Below, piece after piece: positions 1-8,072 of a stretch of DNA of 64,000 bases (position 1 is the stretch's first letter; every line of letters begins with the position of its first letter). Both the position numbers and the translations under genes were made by a program. The DNA comes from Amycolatopsis thermophila. Its GTDB lineage: Bacteria > Actinomycetota > Actinomycetes > Mycobacteriales > Pseudonocardiaceae. Below the pieces are notes generated by a model. That model was given only the letters and a program-made list of their open reading frames with translations. It had not been told where the DNA came from and searched no databases. The stretch lies in the NCBI RefSeq assembly GCF_030814215.1, contig NZ_JAUSUT010000001.1, positions 2,046,001 through 2,110,000 of the forward strand, read 5' to 3'.

Positions 1-619
1 TCGTGCGGCCCGCCGCCCGCAGGACGCGCACGATCCGCAGGCTCGCCTCCATCCGCGGCAGCTGCCGGGACAGGATCGCGACCAGGCCGTCCACGTCACC
101 CGAGATCTCCACGAGCTGCTCGTGCAGCCGCTCGGCGACGGCCCGCGTCGCCGAGTCGCGCCGCGCCTTGTCGACGTGGGACCGCAGGTGGGCCAGCCCG
201 GTCTCGCCCAGCGCGGCGGCGAAGTCGGGCAGCTCGATGCCCGGCCCGTCGAAGGCGAACCCGGCCAGCCAGTCGGCCAGCTCGACGGGGTCCGGCGGCC
301 GCGCCGCGCAGGCCCGCGCGTACAGGCCGAGCGCGCGCCGCAGCTCCGGGCCGTCGCCCTCGTCCCGGCTGATGCGCTCCACCGTGCGGCGGGCGAGCGG
401 GGCCACGTCGGCGCGGGTGCCGGAATCGAGCAGGCGCTGCACGGTGTCCAGCACCGGGCCGACCGCGCTGGGTTCGGGGTCCCGGCCAGGCGTCCCGGCG
501 CGCTCCTCGAGACGGCTCCGCAGCTCCGGATCGCGCTCGGCCTGCTCGTACAGCAACCCGGCGAGCGTCTCGGGATCGAGGGACTTCAGGTACGCGCGGA
601 GATCCGTCACCCCGCACAT
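1..619 (-). CDS. Uncharacterised helical-repeat protein, C-terminus off the left edge (paralogue of the gene at 1801-2844)
   Basis: The frame is open from an ATG at 619 to the window edge, so at least 206 residues are present and the C-terminus is missing. The start VTDLRAYLKSLDPETLAGLL is closely related to the start of the protein at 1801-2844, and later blocks (DFAAALGE.GL.HLR, SGDVD.L, LRIVR.LR.AGR) also match, so the two are paralogues. The composition suggests stacked helices (TPR-like), with no membrane segment or catalytic motif. It begins 7 nt after the stop of the gene at 626-1804, consistent with co-transcription. A GTG at 610 is an alternative start that matches the paralogue's length better. 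I do not recognise the family. Confidence 0.75.
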   Translation of the reverse strand, partial: MCGVTDLRAYLKSLDPETLAGLLYEQAERDPELRSRLEERAGTPGRDPEPSAVGPVLDTVQRLLDSGTRADVAPLARRTVERISRDEGDGPELRRALGLYARACAARPPDPVELADWLAGFAFDGPGIELPDFAAALGETGLAHLRSHVDKARRDSATRAVAERLHEQLVEISGDVDGLVAILSRQLPRMEASLRIVRVLRAAGRT

Positions 620-625
620 CCTGGC

Positions 626-1804
626 CTACTCGCGGCGCAAGGCGATCGGGGCCACACCCTCCGCTTCATGATCGAAATCGGCGTCTTCCTCGGCGAGCAG
701 GTCGCGGAACTCCTCGACGACCTCGTCCAGCTCCTCCAGCAGCCGGTCGATCGCCGCCGGCCGCAGACCCGACCGGGCGCCCGCCCACCGCGCCCACGAC
801 GGCAGGACCTCCGGCAACTTCTCGAGGAAGTCCGGCGGGAAGCCCTCGGTGTTGAGCACGTCCTCGAGCAGGAGGTCGAACTTGCCCGGTCCCACCCGCA
901 GCGGACGGCCGAAGTCGTCGTCGCAGCCGTAGTCCACGACGAACCGGACGCAGTCGGTGAACCAGCGGTCGTCGCGCGGCCCGCCGGCCTCGTCGAGGAA
1001 CGCACGGACCAGCTCGTCCCGTTCGGCCTCGCTGTAGGCCCTCGGTTCCTCGGGTGGCTCGGCCGGCGGCATCACGCGCAGCCGGGCAGCCAGCAGGGCG
1101 CGCAACGGGGTGAGCGGGTCCTCGGCCAGGCCGTCCGGCAGCAGCGCGGCGGCGTGGTCGTTGACCGCCACGGCGTCCTCCAGGATCCGGCGGGCGCGGG
1201 GCAGCGGGATCTGCCCGGTCACCATCACCTCGCTGGCCTCGGCTCCGGCGCGCATGCCCGCCAGCAGGGCGTCGGGCTCGTCGGTGAGGTAGACGTCGCC
1301 CATCCCGCCGCCGCTGAACTCGACCTCCGCGACGATCCCGTGGTCGTGTCCGGCCCGGTCGCACCGCAACAGCAGGGTGGCGCCGTCGCCGAACACGTCG
1401 GCCTGCTGCCAGCACCCGGTGACGGTCAGCTCGCGGAGGGCCCCGGCCCACGGCGGCTCCGGCATGGCGGTGAACGCGTCGGCCGCCGCGGCGGCGCGGT
1501 CGCGCTGCTCCTCGGTCAGGGCGAGGTGCTGCACCATGCGCAGCAGGGCGCGGGAGGCGGGGCTGGGCTTGCGGGCGGCGTCGTCGATCAGCGGGACCAC
1601 GACGTCGCGCCCGGCGTCGAAGGGCTGCCAGAAGTCGCCGAGGATGGTCGAGGCGATCAGCTCGACCTCGATCGGGTCCCGCTCGGCGAGCGCGTCCTCG
1701 GCGTCGGCGAGCACGGTCTTGAGGAGCTGCCTGCGCTCCTCGGACACACCGGATCGCTTCTTGGTCTTCCTCGTGGGCTTGCGCCCCCGGCTGACCGGGC
1801 TCAT
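626..1804 (-). CDS. Uncharacterised soluble protein in a three-gene cassette
   Basis: About 392 residues. The ATG at 1804 overlaps the stop of the upstream gene (ATGA), and the downstream paralogue starts 7 nt after this stop, so the three genes look like one operon. The N-terminus is very basic (SRGRKPTRKTKKRSG), followed by a helical acidic region and a beta-rich middle (residues about 150-220). The C-terminus is acidic. No signal peptide, membrane helix or known catalytic motif is visible, and I do not recognise the family. The basic tail suggests nucleic-acid contact, which is only inference. Confidence 0.75.
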   Translation of the reverse strand: MSPVSRGRKPTRKTKKRSGVSEERRQLLKTVLADAEDALAERDPIEVELIASTILGDFWQPFDAGRDVVVPLIDDAARKPSPASRALLRMVQHLALTEEQRDRAAAAADAFTAMPEPPWAGALRELTVTGCWQQADVFGDGATLLLRCDRAGHDHGIVAEVEFSGGGMGDVYLTDEPDALLAGMRAGAEASEVMVTGQIPLPRARRILEDAVAVNDHAAALLPDGLAEDPLTPLRALLAARLRVMPPAEPPEEPRAYSEAERDELVRAFLDEAGGPRDDRWFTDCVRFVVDYGCDDDFGRPLRVGPGKFDLLLEDVLNTEGFPPDFLEKLPEVLPSWARWAGARSGLRPAAIDRLLEELDEVVEEFRDLLAEEDADFDHEAEGVAPIALRRE

Positions 1805-2844
1805 GCGCCCATGGTGGCAGCTTTCCGGCCGGAAACCACCCTGGGCACCGCGATCCGCGCGTTGCGGACTTCGACCAGCAGGCGGGTCTTGCGCCTGTGG
1901 GTATCGACGAGGTCGGCCAGGTACGCGCCGAACTCGGGCACCCGGTCCGCGCGCCGGTGCAGGGTGCGCAGCTCGCGCAGCCGCTGCGCCGCCTCGCGGT
2001 AGGCATCGGGGTCGCGCAGCTGGATGAGCTCCTCGACATGCCGCCGGTAGACGGGGATGGCCTCGGCCGGGTCGCACTCGGCGAGGCGGGCCAGCGCGTC
2101 GTCCCGTTCGGCCGGCCAGCGGTCCAGCTCCTCGGCCGCGGCGCGCAGCGCGTGGTAGGTGTCCGCGGACGGGTTGCGGCGGAATTCGGCCCGGCGCAGG
2201 GCGAGCACACCTTCGCGCGGGTGGACGACGGTGCGCGCGGCGTGCGCGATGGCTTCGCCGTGGCGCCCGGCCGAGCGCAGCAGGCGGACGATCCGCAGGG
2301 TGGTGGCCGGGGTGGGCGGCTGGGCGGTGAGGCTCGCCAGCAGCGTGTCGACGTCGCCGGTGACCTCGGCGAGCTGTTCGGTGAGACGGCGGGTGGTCTC
2401 GGTGGGCGGCTTGGTGTCGAGCGCGGCCCGGAGGTGCTCGAGGCCCTCCTCGCCGAGGGCGGCGGCGAAGTCGGCGAGGTTGATCTCCGGCCAGCCGGGG
2501 CGGTCGAACTGGGTTTCCAGGATCCAGCCGGCGAGCTCGCGCGGGTCCGGGCGGTGGACGGCGCAGGCGCGGGCGTAGAGGCCGATCGCGCGGCGCAGTT
2601 CGGCGCCGGTGGCGCCGCCGTCGGCCATGCGGCGGGCGAGCGGGGTCAGGTCGGCCCGGGTGCCCGCGTCGAGGAGTCGTTGCAGGGTGTCGAGGACCGG
2701 CCCGACCGTGCCGTGCGCGACCGCGCGCAGTTCGAGCTCGTGCCGCAACCGAGGGTCACGGCCGGCCTGGTCGAGCAGGAGCTCGGCCAGCGTCTCCGCA
2801 TCGAGAGTGCGCAGGTAGGCACGCAGATCCGGGGCCGTGGTCAT
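1801..2844 (-). CDS. Uncharacterised helical-repeat protein, first gene of the cassette
   Basis: 347 residues from an ATG at 2844. Leu/Ala/Arg-rich helices run through the protein, with TPR-like spacing in the second half (GRHGEAIAHAAR, DALARLAECDPAEAIPVYRR). There is no membrane segment, signal peptide or catalytic motif. It is paralogous to the partial gene at the left edge, which has the same order of blocks. The stop overlaps the ATG of the next gene. A role as a protein-interaction scaffold is inferred from the repeat character only. The family is not recognised. Confidence 0.75.
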   Translation of the reverse strand: MTTAPDLRAYLRTLDAETLAELLLDQAGRDPRLRHELELRAVAHGTVGPVLDTLQRLLDAGTRADLTPLARRMADGGATGAELRRAIGLYARACAVHRPDPRELAGWILETQFDRPGWPEINLADFAAALGEEGLEHLRAALDTKPPTETTRRLTEQLAEVTGDVDTLLASLTAQPPTPATTLRIVRLLRSAGRHGEAIAHAARTVVHPREGVLALRRAEFRRNPSADTYHALRAAAEELDRWPAERDDALARLAECDPAEAIPVYRRHVEELIQLRDPDAYREAAQRLRELRTLHRRADRVPEFGAYLADLVDTHRRKTRLLVEVRNARIAVPRVVSGRKAATMGA

Positions 2845-2919
2845 GCGAACAATCCTGCCGCACCCGAAGGGAGGAGATCGTCACCCGTGAGCGTCGACTT
2901 CGGTGACGCGCTGTGAGCG

Positions 2920-3267
2920 TCAACAGGGGCTGAGCCACTGGAAGAAGTAGCCGGTCGACGCGCCACGATCGAGGTCGTCCAACAGGGGGACGGGCGAGAT
3001 CTCCGGAACGCTGCGCGGATACGGGCGCCAGCGGCCCGCGTCGGCGAGGTAGTAGAGCGACCACATCTCGTCGAGGCCATAGCGGAGCTGGGCGAAAGGC
3101 CGTTCGGCGGCCCCGCCGTTCGCCCATTCGGCGCGCCGTTCGACAAGCGTGACGATTCGCCCGCGCCAGCGGGACAGGACCGTGTACTCGCCGCGCTGAC
3201 CTGCCGGAACCCGCCGCTCACACCAGCGATCGATCTGGCGTTGCTGCAGCTCGGGTATCGGCGACAT
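2920..3267 (-). CDS. DUF3024-family protein
   Basis: 115 residues from an ATG at 3267. The pattern QRQIDRWCERRVP, then VTLVERRAEW, AQLRY, MWSLYYLADAGRWRPYP and a C-terminal GYFFQW matches my recollection of the DUF3024 family (short cytosolic proteins of unknown function). A longer upstream reading of this frame would run into the divergent MazG-like gene, so the internal ATG is preferred. The two divergent starts are only about 55 bp apart, so their promoters must overlap. No function can be assigned. Confidence 0.72.
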   Translation of the reverse strand: MSPIPELQQRQIDRWCERRVPAGQRGEYTVLSRWRGRIVTLVERRAEWANGGAAERPFAQLRYGLDEMWSLYYLADAGRWRPYPRSVPEISPVPLLDDLDRGASTGYFFQWLSPC

Positions 3268-3322
3268 ACCCACAGTGATACCGCAACCCGATCGGGTCGT
3301 GCGGCACCGGATACTGCCGCCT

Positions 3323-3646
3323 GTGACGCTCACCGATCTGCAACAGCGGCTGGCCGAGTTCGCCGCCGCACGGGACTGGCAACGATTCCACACGCCGAAG
3401 AACCTGGTGATGGCTCTGTCCGGCGAGGTGGGCGAGCTGACGGCGCTGTTCCAGTGGCTGACGCCGTCGGAGTCCTCGTCGGTGCTGGACGATCCCGCCT
3501 CGCGCGCCGCGGTGCTCGACGAGCTGGCCGACGTGACGATCTACCTGGCCCGCCTGGCCGACGTCCTCGGCGTCGACCTGCTCGCGGCCGCCGCCGCGAA
3601 GGTCGACCGCAACGAGTCGCGCTTCCCCGTTGATCGTTTGGACTAA
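3323..3646 (+). CDS. MazG-like nucleotide pyrophosphohydrolase
   Basis: About 107 residues from GTG 3323, starting VTLTDLQQRLAEF. Members of this all-alpha NTP-PPase superfamily (MazG/RS21-C6-like) hydrolyse (d)NTPs to NMP and pyrophosphate as house-cleaning enzymes. The acidic metal-binding motif is visible as EVGELTALFQW followed by DELADVTIYLARLAD, the E-x2-E ... E-x2-D arrangement of the family. The conserved HTPKNLVMALSGE block is typical of RS21-C6-type members. GTG 3323 is chosen because family similarity begins there. GATACT lies 7 nt upstream, so the transcript may be leaderless. The next gene on this strand begins 92 bp downstream through a long inverted repeat. Confidence 0.85.
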   Translation: MTLTDLQQRLAEFAAARDWQRFHTPKNLVMALSGEVGELTALFQWLTPSESSSVLDDPASRAAVLDELADVTIYLARLADVLGVDLLAAAAAKVDRNESRFPVDRLD

Positions 3647-3679
3647 CCTGGCAGTCGCGGCCCGACGGGCACCGGAGTC

Positions 3680-3742
3680 CCACTTCGTCGCTGCCCCCAC
3701 CCGCACGTGGATGACGCGTGCCCAGTGGGGGAAACGAAGTGG
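3680..3742 (+). promoter_or_regulatory. Long interrupted hairpin over the ribosome-binding site and start codon of the DUF2075 gene
   Basis: Three successive complementary arms nest around a small loop: CCACTTCGT (3680-3688) with ACGAAGTGG (3734-3742), CCCCCAC (3694-3700) with GTGGGGG (3725-3731), and GCACG (3703-3707) with CGTGC (3717-3721). This gives 21 paired bases with small internal loops. The right side contains the purine-rich ribosome-binding segment GGGGGAAA and the GTG start at 3739. A folded transcript would hide both. It could instead serve as a terminator for the MazG-like gene or as a DNA operator. Confidence 0.7.
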
Positions 3743-5622
3743 CTCTGGTTCGGCACAGCGCCGATCATCTTCTGGCGGAAGCGAAAGCCGGCCGGTTGCA
3801 CGAGACGTTGCGGGAGCAGGCCGGGTTCCGGTGGGAGCACCGGGTCGGCGCGGGCGAGCTGCGCTCGTGGCAGCGCAGCCTGCCGCCGTTCCTGGCCGAT
3901 CTCGTCGACGCCGGGCTCGGGCACGTGGAGGTCTTGCTCGAGCACAAACTGCCGCACAGCCCGAAGCGCGTGGACGCGGTGCTCTGCGGCGTGCACCCGC
4001 GCACCGGCGAGCCCAGTTACGTCCTGGTCGAGCTGAAGCAGTGGTCGAGGGCCGAACTGCTCGCGGCGGACCTGGTCGCGATCGAGGCGTACCGCGAGCC
4101 GGTCCTCCACCCGGTCGAGCAGGTGCGGCGGTACTGCGAGTACCTGGTCGACTCGACGCCCGCCCTCGCCGATCGTCCCGGTGCGGTGCACGGGATCGCC
4201 TACCTCCACAACGCGGATTCGGCGGGAGTTTCCTCGCTTCGGCAGTACCGGCCGAGCGAGTTCGGCGCGCTGTTCACCATGGACGACAAGGCCGAGCTCG
4301 CCGACCGGCTGCGCGCGGTGCTCGACCCGTGCGCGGACCGGGACGCGGCGCGGCGGTCCGCCTCGGAGTTCCTCGGCCACGAGCACGCGCCGACCAAGCC
4401 GCTGCTCGACCTCGCCGCGCGGGAGATCCAGGACCGGGAGCAGTTCATCCTGCTCGACGAGCAGCAGGTCGCGGTCGAACTGGTGACGCGGGCGGTCGAG
4501 CGGGCCCGGGCGGCGCAGACGCGGACGGTCGTCGTCGTGCTCGGCGGGCCGGGGTCGGGCAAGAGCGTGATCGCGTTGAGCCTGCTCGGGGAACTCGCGC
4601 GCACGGGCCGCCGGGTGCACCACGCGACCGGGTCCAGCGCGTTCACCAACACCATGCGCAAGGTCGCGGGCGCGCGGAACCGGCGCGTGCAGACCCTGTT
4701 CAAGTACTTCAACAACTACGTGGACTCGCCGGCGCGGGAGCTGGACGTGCTGATCTGCGACGAGGCGCACCGCATCCGCGAGACCAGCGTGAACCGCTAC
4801 ACCAAGCGGCACCTGCGCGAGAAGGCCGGGCGCCAGGTGGACGAACTCATCAACGCGGCGTCCGTTCCGGTCTTCCTGCTCGACGAGAACCAGACCGTGC
4901 GCCCCGGGGAGATGGGGTCCCTGGCGGAGATCACCGCCGCCGCGGAGCACCTCGGGTGCCGGCTGGAGGTCGTGCACCTCGACGGCCAGTTCCGCTGCGG
5001 CGGGTCCGACGCGTTCGACACGTGGGTCGCGCGGCTGCTCGGCCTCGACCGGCTGCCGCCGGTGCCGTGGAGCAAGCTCGCCGGGGACGACGACTTCACG
5101 CTCGCCAGCGCCACCACCCCGTCCGCTCTGGAAGCCTGGCTGCGGCAGCGGATGGACGACCACGGCGGCACCGGGCGGCTGTCGGCGGGCTACTGCTGGC
5201 CGTGGAGCGATCCCGCAACCGGCCCGGAGGGCAAGCACCTGGTCGACGACGTGGTGATCGGCGGGTGGCGCCGCCCGTGGAACGCCAAGCCCGGCCGGCG
5301 CGTCCCGGACGCGCCCGAGTCGTACTACTGGGCCTCCGACGAGCGGGGCTTCGGGCAGGTGGGCTGCATCTACACCGCTCAGGGGTTCGAGTACGACTGG
5401 TCGGGCGTGATCTTCGGACCGGACTTCGTCGTCCGGGACGGGCGGTGGGTCGCGCGCCGCGAGTACTCCCACGACCCCTCGGCCAGGAAGGCCGGCGACC
5501 TCGAGTTCGGCCGTCTCGTGCGCAACACCTACAAGGTGCTGCTGACGCGCGGGATGCGGGGAACCTGCGTGTACTCGGTGGACGCGGAGACTCAGGCGTT
5601 CCTCGAGGAGATGGCCGGGTAG
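3739..5622 (+). CDS. PD-(D/E)XK-like nuclease fused to DUF2075 (Schlafen-like) ATPase/helicase
   Basis: 627 residues. The N-terminal part has RVDAVLCG followed by YVLVELKQWS (Asp near 78, E-x-K at about 98-100), the acidic/lysine core of PD-(D/E)XK nucleases. From about residue 230 a DUF2075 P-loop domain follows: Walker A GGPGSGKS (about 270) and Walker B ICDEAHRIRE (about 341), then helicase-like blocks DENQTVRPGE, QFRCGGSDAF and YTAQGFEYDWSGVI near the C-terminus. DUF2075 proteins are annotated as DNA/RNA helicase-domain proteins and several are suspected of roles in defence or repair; the substrate is unknown. GTG 3739 is chosen for the GGGGGAAA upstream and the start of similarity. The 3' end overlaps the convergent gene by 31 bp. 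Confidence 0.85.
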   Translation: MALVRHSADHLLAEAKAGRLHETLREQAGFRWEHRVGAGELRSWQRSLPPFLADLVDAGLGHVEVLLEHKLPHSPKRVDAVLCGVHPRTGEPSYVLVELKQWSRAELLAADLVAIEAYREPVLHPVEQVRRYCEYLVDSTPALADRPGAVHGIAYLHNADSAGVSSLRQYRPSEFGALFTMDDKAELADRLRAVLDPCADRDAARRSASEFLGHEHAPTKPLLDLAAREIQDREQFILLDEQQVAVELVTRAVERARAAQTRTVVVVLGGPGSGKSVIALSLLGELARTGRRVHHATGSSAFTNTMRKVAGARNRRVQTLFKYFNNYVDSPARELDVLICDEAHRIRETSVNRYTKRHLREKAGRQVDELINAASVPVFLLDENQTVRPGEMGSLAEITAAAEHLGCRLEVVHLDGQFRCGGSDAFDTWVARLLGLDRLPPVPWSKLAGDDDFTLASATTPSALEAWLRQRMDDHGGTGRLSAGYCWPWSDPATGPEGKHLVDDVVIGGWRRPWNAKPGRRVPDAPESYYWASDERGFGQVGCIYTAQGFEYDWSGVIFGPDFVVRDGRWVARREYSHDPSARKAGDLEFGRLVRNTYKVLLTRGMRGTCVYSVDAETQAFLEEMAG

Positions 5623-7091
5623 CCCCTCGGTTCGCCCACGACCCAGCCGCCGACCAGCAGGCCGGCCCCGACCGCGCCGACCGGGATTCCGGTGGCCAGC
5701 CCGGCACCGCCGAACAGGGCGATCACCGTCAGGAACATCAGCACGAGACCGGTACCCATCATGATCCACGCGATCCACCGGCGCTCACCGGAAACCGGCG
5801 GCGGGGCGGCCGCCGGCAGCGTGACGGTCGGCCGCGGAACAGCGGGCGCCGCCGCGACGACCGGTAGCGGCAGCACGGGTTGCGGTGGCGCCGCGGGCGC
5901 CGCCGGGACATCGGGGAGCAGGCCGAGCACCCGCCAGGCGGCCGGCACGTCGACCACGCTCGCCCCGAGTTCGCGGGCGCGGGCGAGCCGCGGTTCGCTC
6001 GCGGGCACGTCCTCGGCGACGGCGAGATGCGTCACCGACGCCGTGAGGTTCTTCGCGAGCGGGAACCCGGCCGCCAGCACCGCCGCGCGCAGCGAGTCCG
6101 CCGACGCGCTGCTGCCGAGGACGAGAACACGCTTCCTGGCGGTGGACGTGGTCCGGCGGAGATCGGCCACCACATCCGGTACCCCCAGCGCCGCGGCCAC
6201 GTGCCGCAGGTCGCGTTCCTCCTCGGCCGTGACGATGCCGTCGGACTCGGCGATCGCGCGCATCGCGGTCACGAAGTCCACGTGTGCGCGCCGCACGTCC
6301 GCGGTGGCCATGCCGGAGCGCGCGGCCAGCGCGGCCAGTTCCGCGGCTTCCGCGTCGGACAGGTAATGGTCGGCGAGTACGTCGGCGAGCAGGTCCTCGT
6401 ACGGCGAGCCGCCGGTCCCGATGCGGTCGACCAGTCCGGACACCCAGGTGCCGGCGTGGGCGGGCTCCGGGCGGCTCACGGCGCGCCCGGTCACCGCCGG
6501 ACGCGGGAGCCGCGGGAGGTCGAAGCGCCGCTCGAAGGCGAGGCCGTGCACGCTGACCAGCGCGGCGACGATCCGCGCGCAGGCGCGGGCACCGGCAGCG
6601 GCGACGTGCGCGGGAAAACCGCCGAGGCCGAGCGCCTCCGCCACCGTGGCCGGCCGGTAGTTCGGCAACCGCAGGGCGGCGCGTGCCGCGGCGAGCGCGG
6701 ACACGCCGGGCAGGGTGGGCAACCGCAGACCGATGCGGTCGAACTCCGCGGCCAGCAAGCCCTGTTCCGACGCCAGGTCGTGGCCGGCGAGCACACTGCC
6801 CTCGCACAGGTCGAGCAGGTGCCCGGCGATCTGGCCGAACGACGGCGCGGAATCCAGTTGCGCCCGGGAGATCCCGTGCACGCCCGCGGGTCCCGGATCC
6901 ACCCCGGGGCCCGGGTTGACCAGCGTCGAGAACTCCCCGAGCACGGTGCCGTCGGCGCGCACCCGGACCGCCGCGACCTCGATGACGGGCCCGGACCGGA
7001 GCCCGGCCGTCTCGACGGCGATCGCGGTGAACTCGGTGCCGGCGGCCGGGAACGAGCCGGAAGCGGACATGGGAACGATATCGATGAGCAT
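5592..7091 (-). CDS. DnaQ-fold (DEDDh-type, degenerate) + TerB-like + BRCT protein with C-terminal membrane helices
   Basis: About 499 residues from ATG 7091 (ATG 7070 also possible). Residues about 14-170 have the epsilon-exonuclease pattern (TAIAVETAGL, FSTLVNPGPGVDPG, VHGIS, LAGHDLASEQGLL). The usual I-D-x-E-T reads I-A-V-E-T, the FD of motif II is SE, and the motif III Asp position is Gly, so catalysis is doubtful. Residues about 225-300 (FVTAMRAIAESDGIVTAEEE) are TerB-like, and about 305-380 (KRVLVLGSSASADSLRAAVLAAG ... THLAVAEDV) are a BRCT domain. A Pro/Ala linker and two transmembrane helices end the protein. Related actinobacterial proteins are annotated as exonuclease or TerB proteins. 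A DNA-end or nucleotide-binding membrane protein is the inferred role. Confidence 0.75.
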   Translation of the reverse strand: MLIDIVPMSASGSFPAAGTEFTAIAVETAGLRSGPVIEVAAVRVRADGTVLGEFSTLVNPGPGVDPGPAGVHGISRAQLDSAPSFGQIAGHLLDLCEGSVLAGHDLASEQGLLAAEFDRIGLRLPTLPGVSALAAARAALRLPNYRPATVAEALGLGGFPAHVAAAGARACARIVAALVSVHGLAFERRFDLPRLPRPAVTGRAVSRPEPAHAGTWVSGLVDRIGTGGSPYEDLLADVLADHYLSDAEAAELAALAARSGMATADVRRAHVDFVTAMRAIAESDGIVTAEEERDLRHVAAALGVPDVVADLRRTTSTARKRVLVLGSSASADSLRAAVLAAGFPLAKNLTASVTHLAVAEDVPASEPRLARARELGASVVDVPAAWRVLGLLPDVPAAPAAPPQPVLPLPVVAAAPAVPRPTVTLPAAAPPPVSGERRWIAWIMMGTGLVLMFLTVIALFGGAGLATGIPVGAVGAGLLVGGWVVGEPRGYPAISSRNA

Positions 7092-7220
7092 TCGGGGCTT
7101 CCCTGGTCGCGGATTGACGCGTACTTCATCGCGCCGGGCGCGGAAACGTTCCGGGCGACACACAATCGTGATCTTCGGCGATTCTGTAACGCATTCGCGG
7201 TTCGCAGCGAGAAAAGAGCC

Positions 7221-8039
7221 GTGCCCGATGTTCCCGCCGCGCCGAAACGACGCATGCCCGCCTGGATCAAGATCGTCCTCGCCGTGTTCGCGGTGCTCTT
7301 CGTGCTCGGCGCCGTGTTCGGAAAGCCCGGCGAGAAACCGGTCGCGCAGCCCGCGCCGACGACCACGACGATCACGACCGCCGCCACTACCACCACCAGC
7401 AGCAGCCCTCCCGCGAACCCGGTCTACCGGGTCACCAGCGTGCAGGGTGCGAGCGTGATCGTCAGCGATACCGCGGGAATCCCGAAAACCGTTTACGTCC
7501 CCGGGATCCAGCCGGCCGCCGATTGTTACGGAACGGAGACCGCGAGCTGGGCGACCGCATTTCTGGCCGGCCAGGAAGTGACCCTGCAGTCGGTCGTCGA
7601 ACAGGGCGGGAAAACCCTGGCCCACGTCGTTCTCGCGGACGGCACGGATTACGCGATCGCCGCGCTGCAGGGCGGGTACGCCCGGTTCGCGGCGGACGCG
7701 GTCGCCGAGTCGTACGCCAACGTCCTGCGGGCCGCGGAAAGTGCGGCCGGTGCGGCGAAAGCGGGGCTGTGGGGGCCGCCGTGCAACGGCAGCCCGACGA
7801 CCCCGGCGGTCGCGCCGCCGGTCGCGCCGCCGGCCACCACCGCCGCTCCGCCCCCGGCCAAGCCGAAGTCCACGGCACCGAAGCCGACCACCGCGAACCC
7901 GGCCGACGAACCGGACACGAGCGTCTACTACGCGAACTGCGACGCGGCTCGCGCGGCGGGTGCCGCCCCGCTGCACGTCGGGGAACCGGGGTACCGCGCC
8001 GGTCTGGACCGGGACAAGGACGGCGTCGCCTGTGAGTGA
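7221..8039 (+). CDS. Membrane-anchored thermonuclease (SNase)-like protein with excalibur domain
   Basis: 272 residues from GTG 7221, preceded by GAGAAAAGAG. A transmembrane segment (IKIVLAVFAVLFVLGAVFG) lies near residues 14-33, followed by a Thr/Ser/Pro-rich linker. Residues about 65-175 resemble a staphylococcal-nuclease fold (YRVTSVQGASVIV, YVPGIQPAADCYGTETASWA, GGYARF, AAESAAGAAKAGLWG). I did not locate the full Arg/Glu catalytic set, so nuclease activity is uncertain. After a second Pro-rich linker the C-terminus carries an excalibur calcium-binding motif (YYANCDAARA ... DRDKDGVACE). It should lie outside the membrane. It is divergent from the DnaQ-fold gene across 129 bp. Confidence 0.8.
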   Translation: MPDVPAAPKRRMPAWIKIVLAVFAVLFVLGAVFGKPGEKPVAQPAPTTTTITTAATTTTSSSPPANPVYRVTSVQGASVIVSDTAGIPKTVYVPGIQPAADCYGTETASWATAFLAGQEVTLQSVVEQGGKTLAHVVLADGTDYAIAALQGGYARFAADAVAESYANVLRAAESAAGAAKAGLWGPPCNGSPTTPAVAPPVAPPATTAAPPPAKPKSTAPKPTTANPADEPDTSVYYANCDAARAAGAAPLHVGEPGYRAGLDRDKDGVACE

Positions 8040-8072
8040 CCCCCTCCGGGGAGCTGTGATATCCACGAACCC

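Noticed and set aside
3718-3738. ATG-proximal start upstream of GTG 3739 for the DUF2075 gene
   Set aside because: Family similarity begins with ALVRHSADHLL after GTG 3739, and the purine-rich site GGGGGAAA sits just before it. The upstream codons lie in the hairpin.
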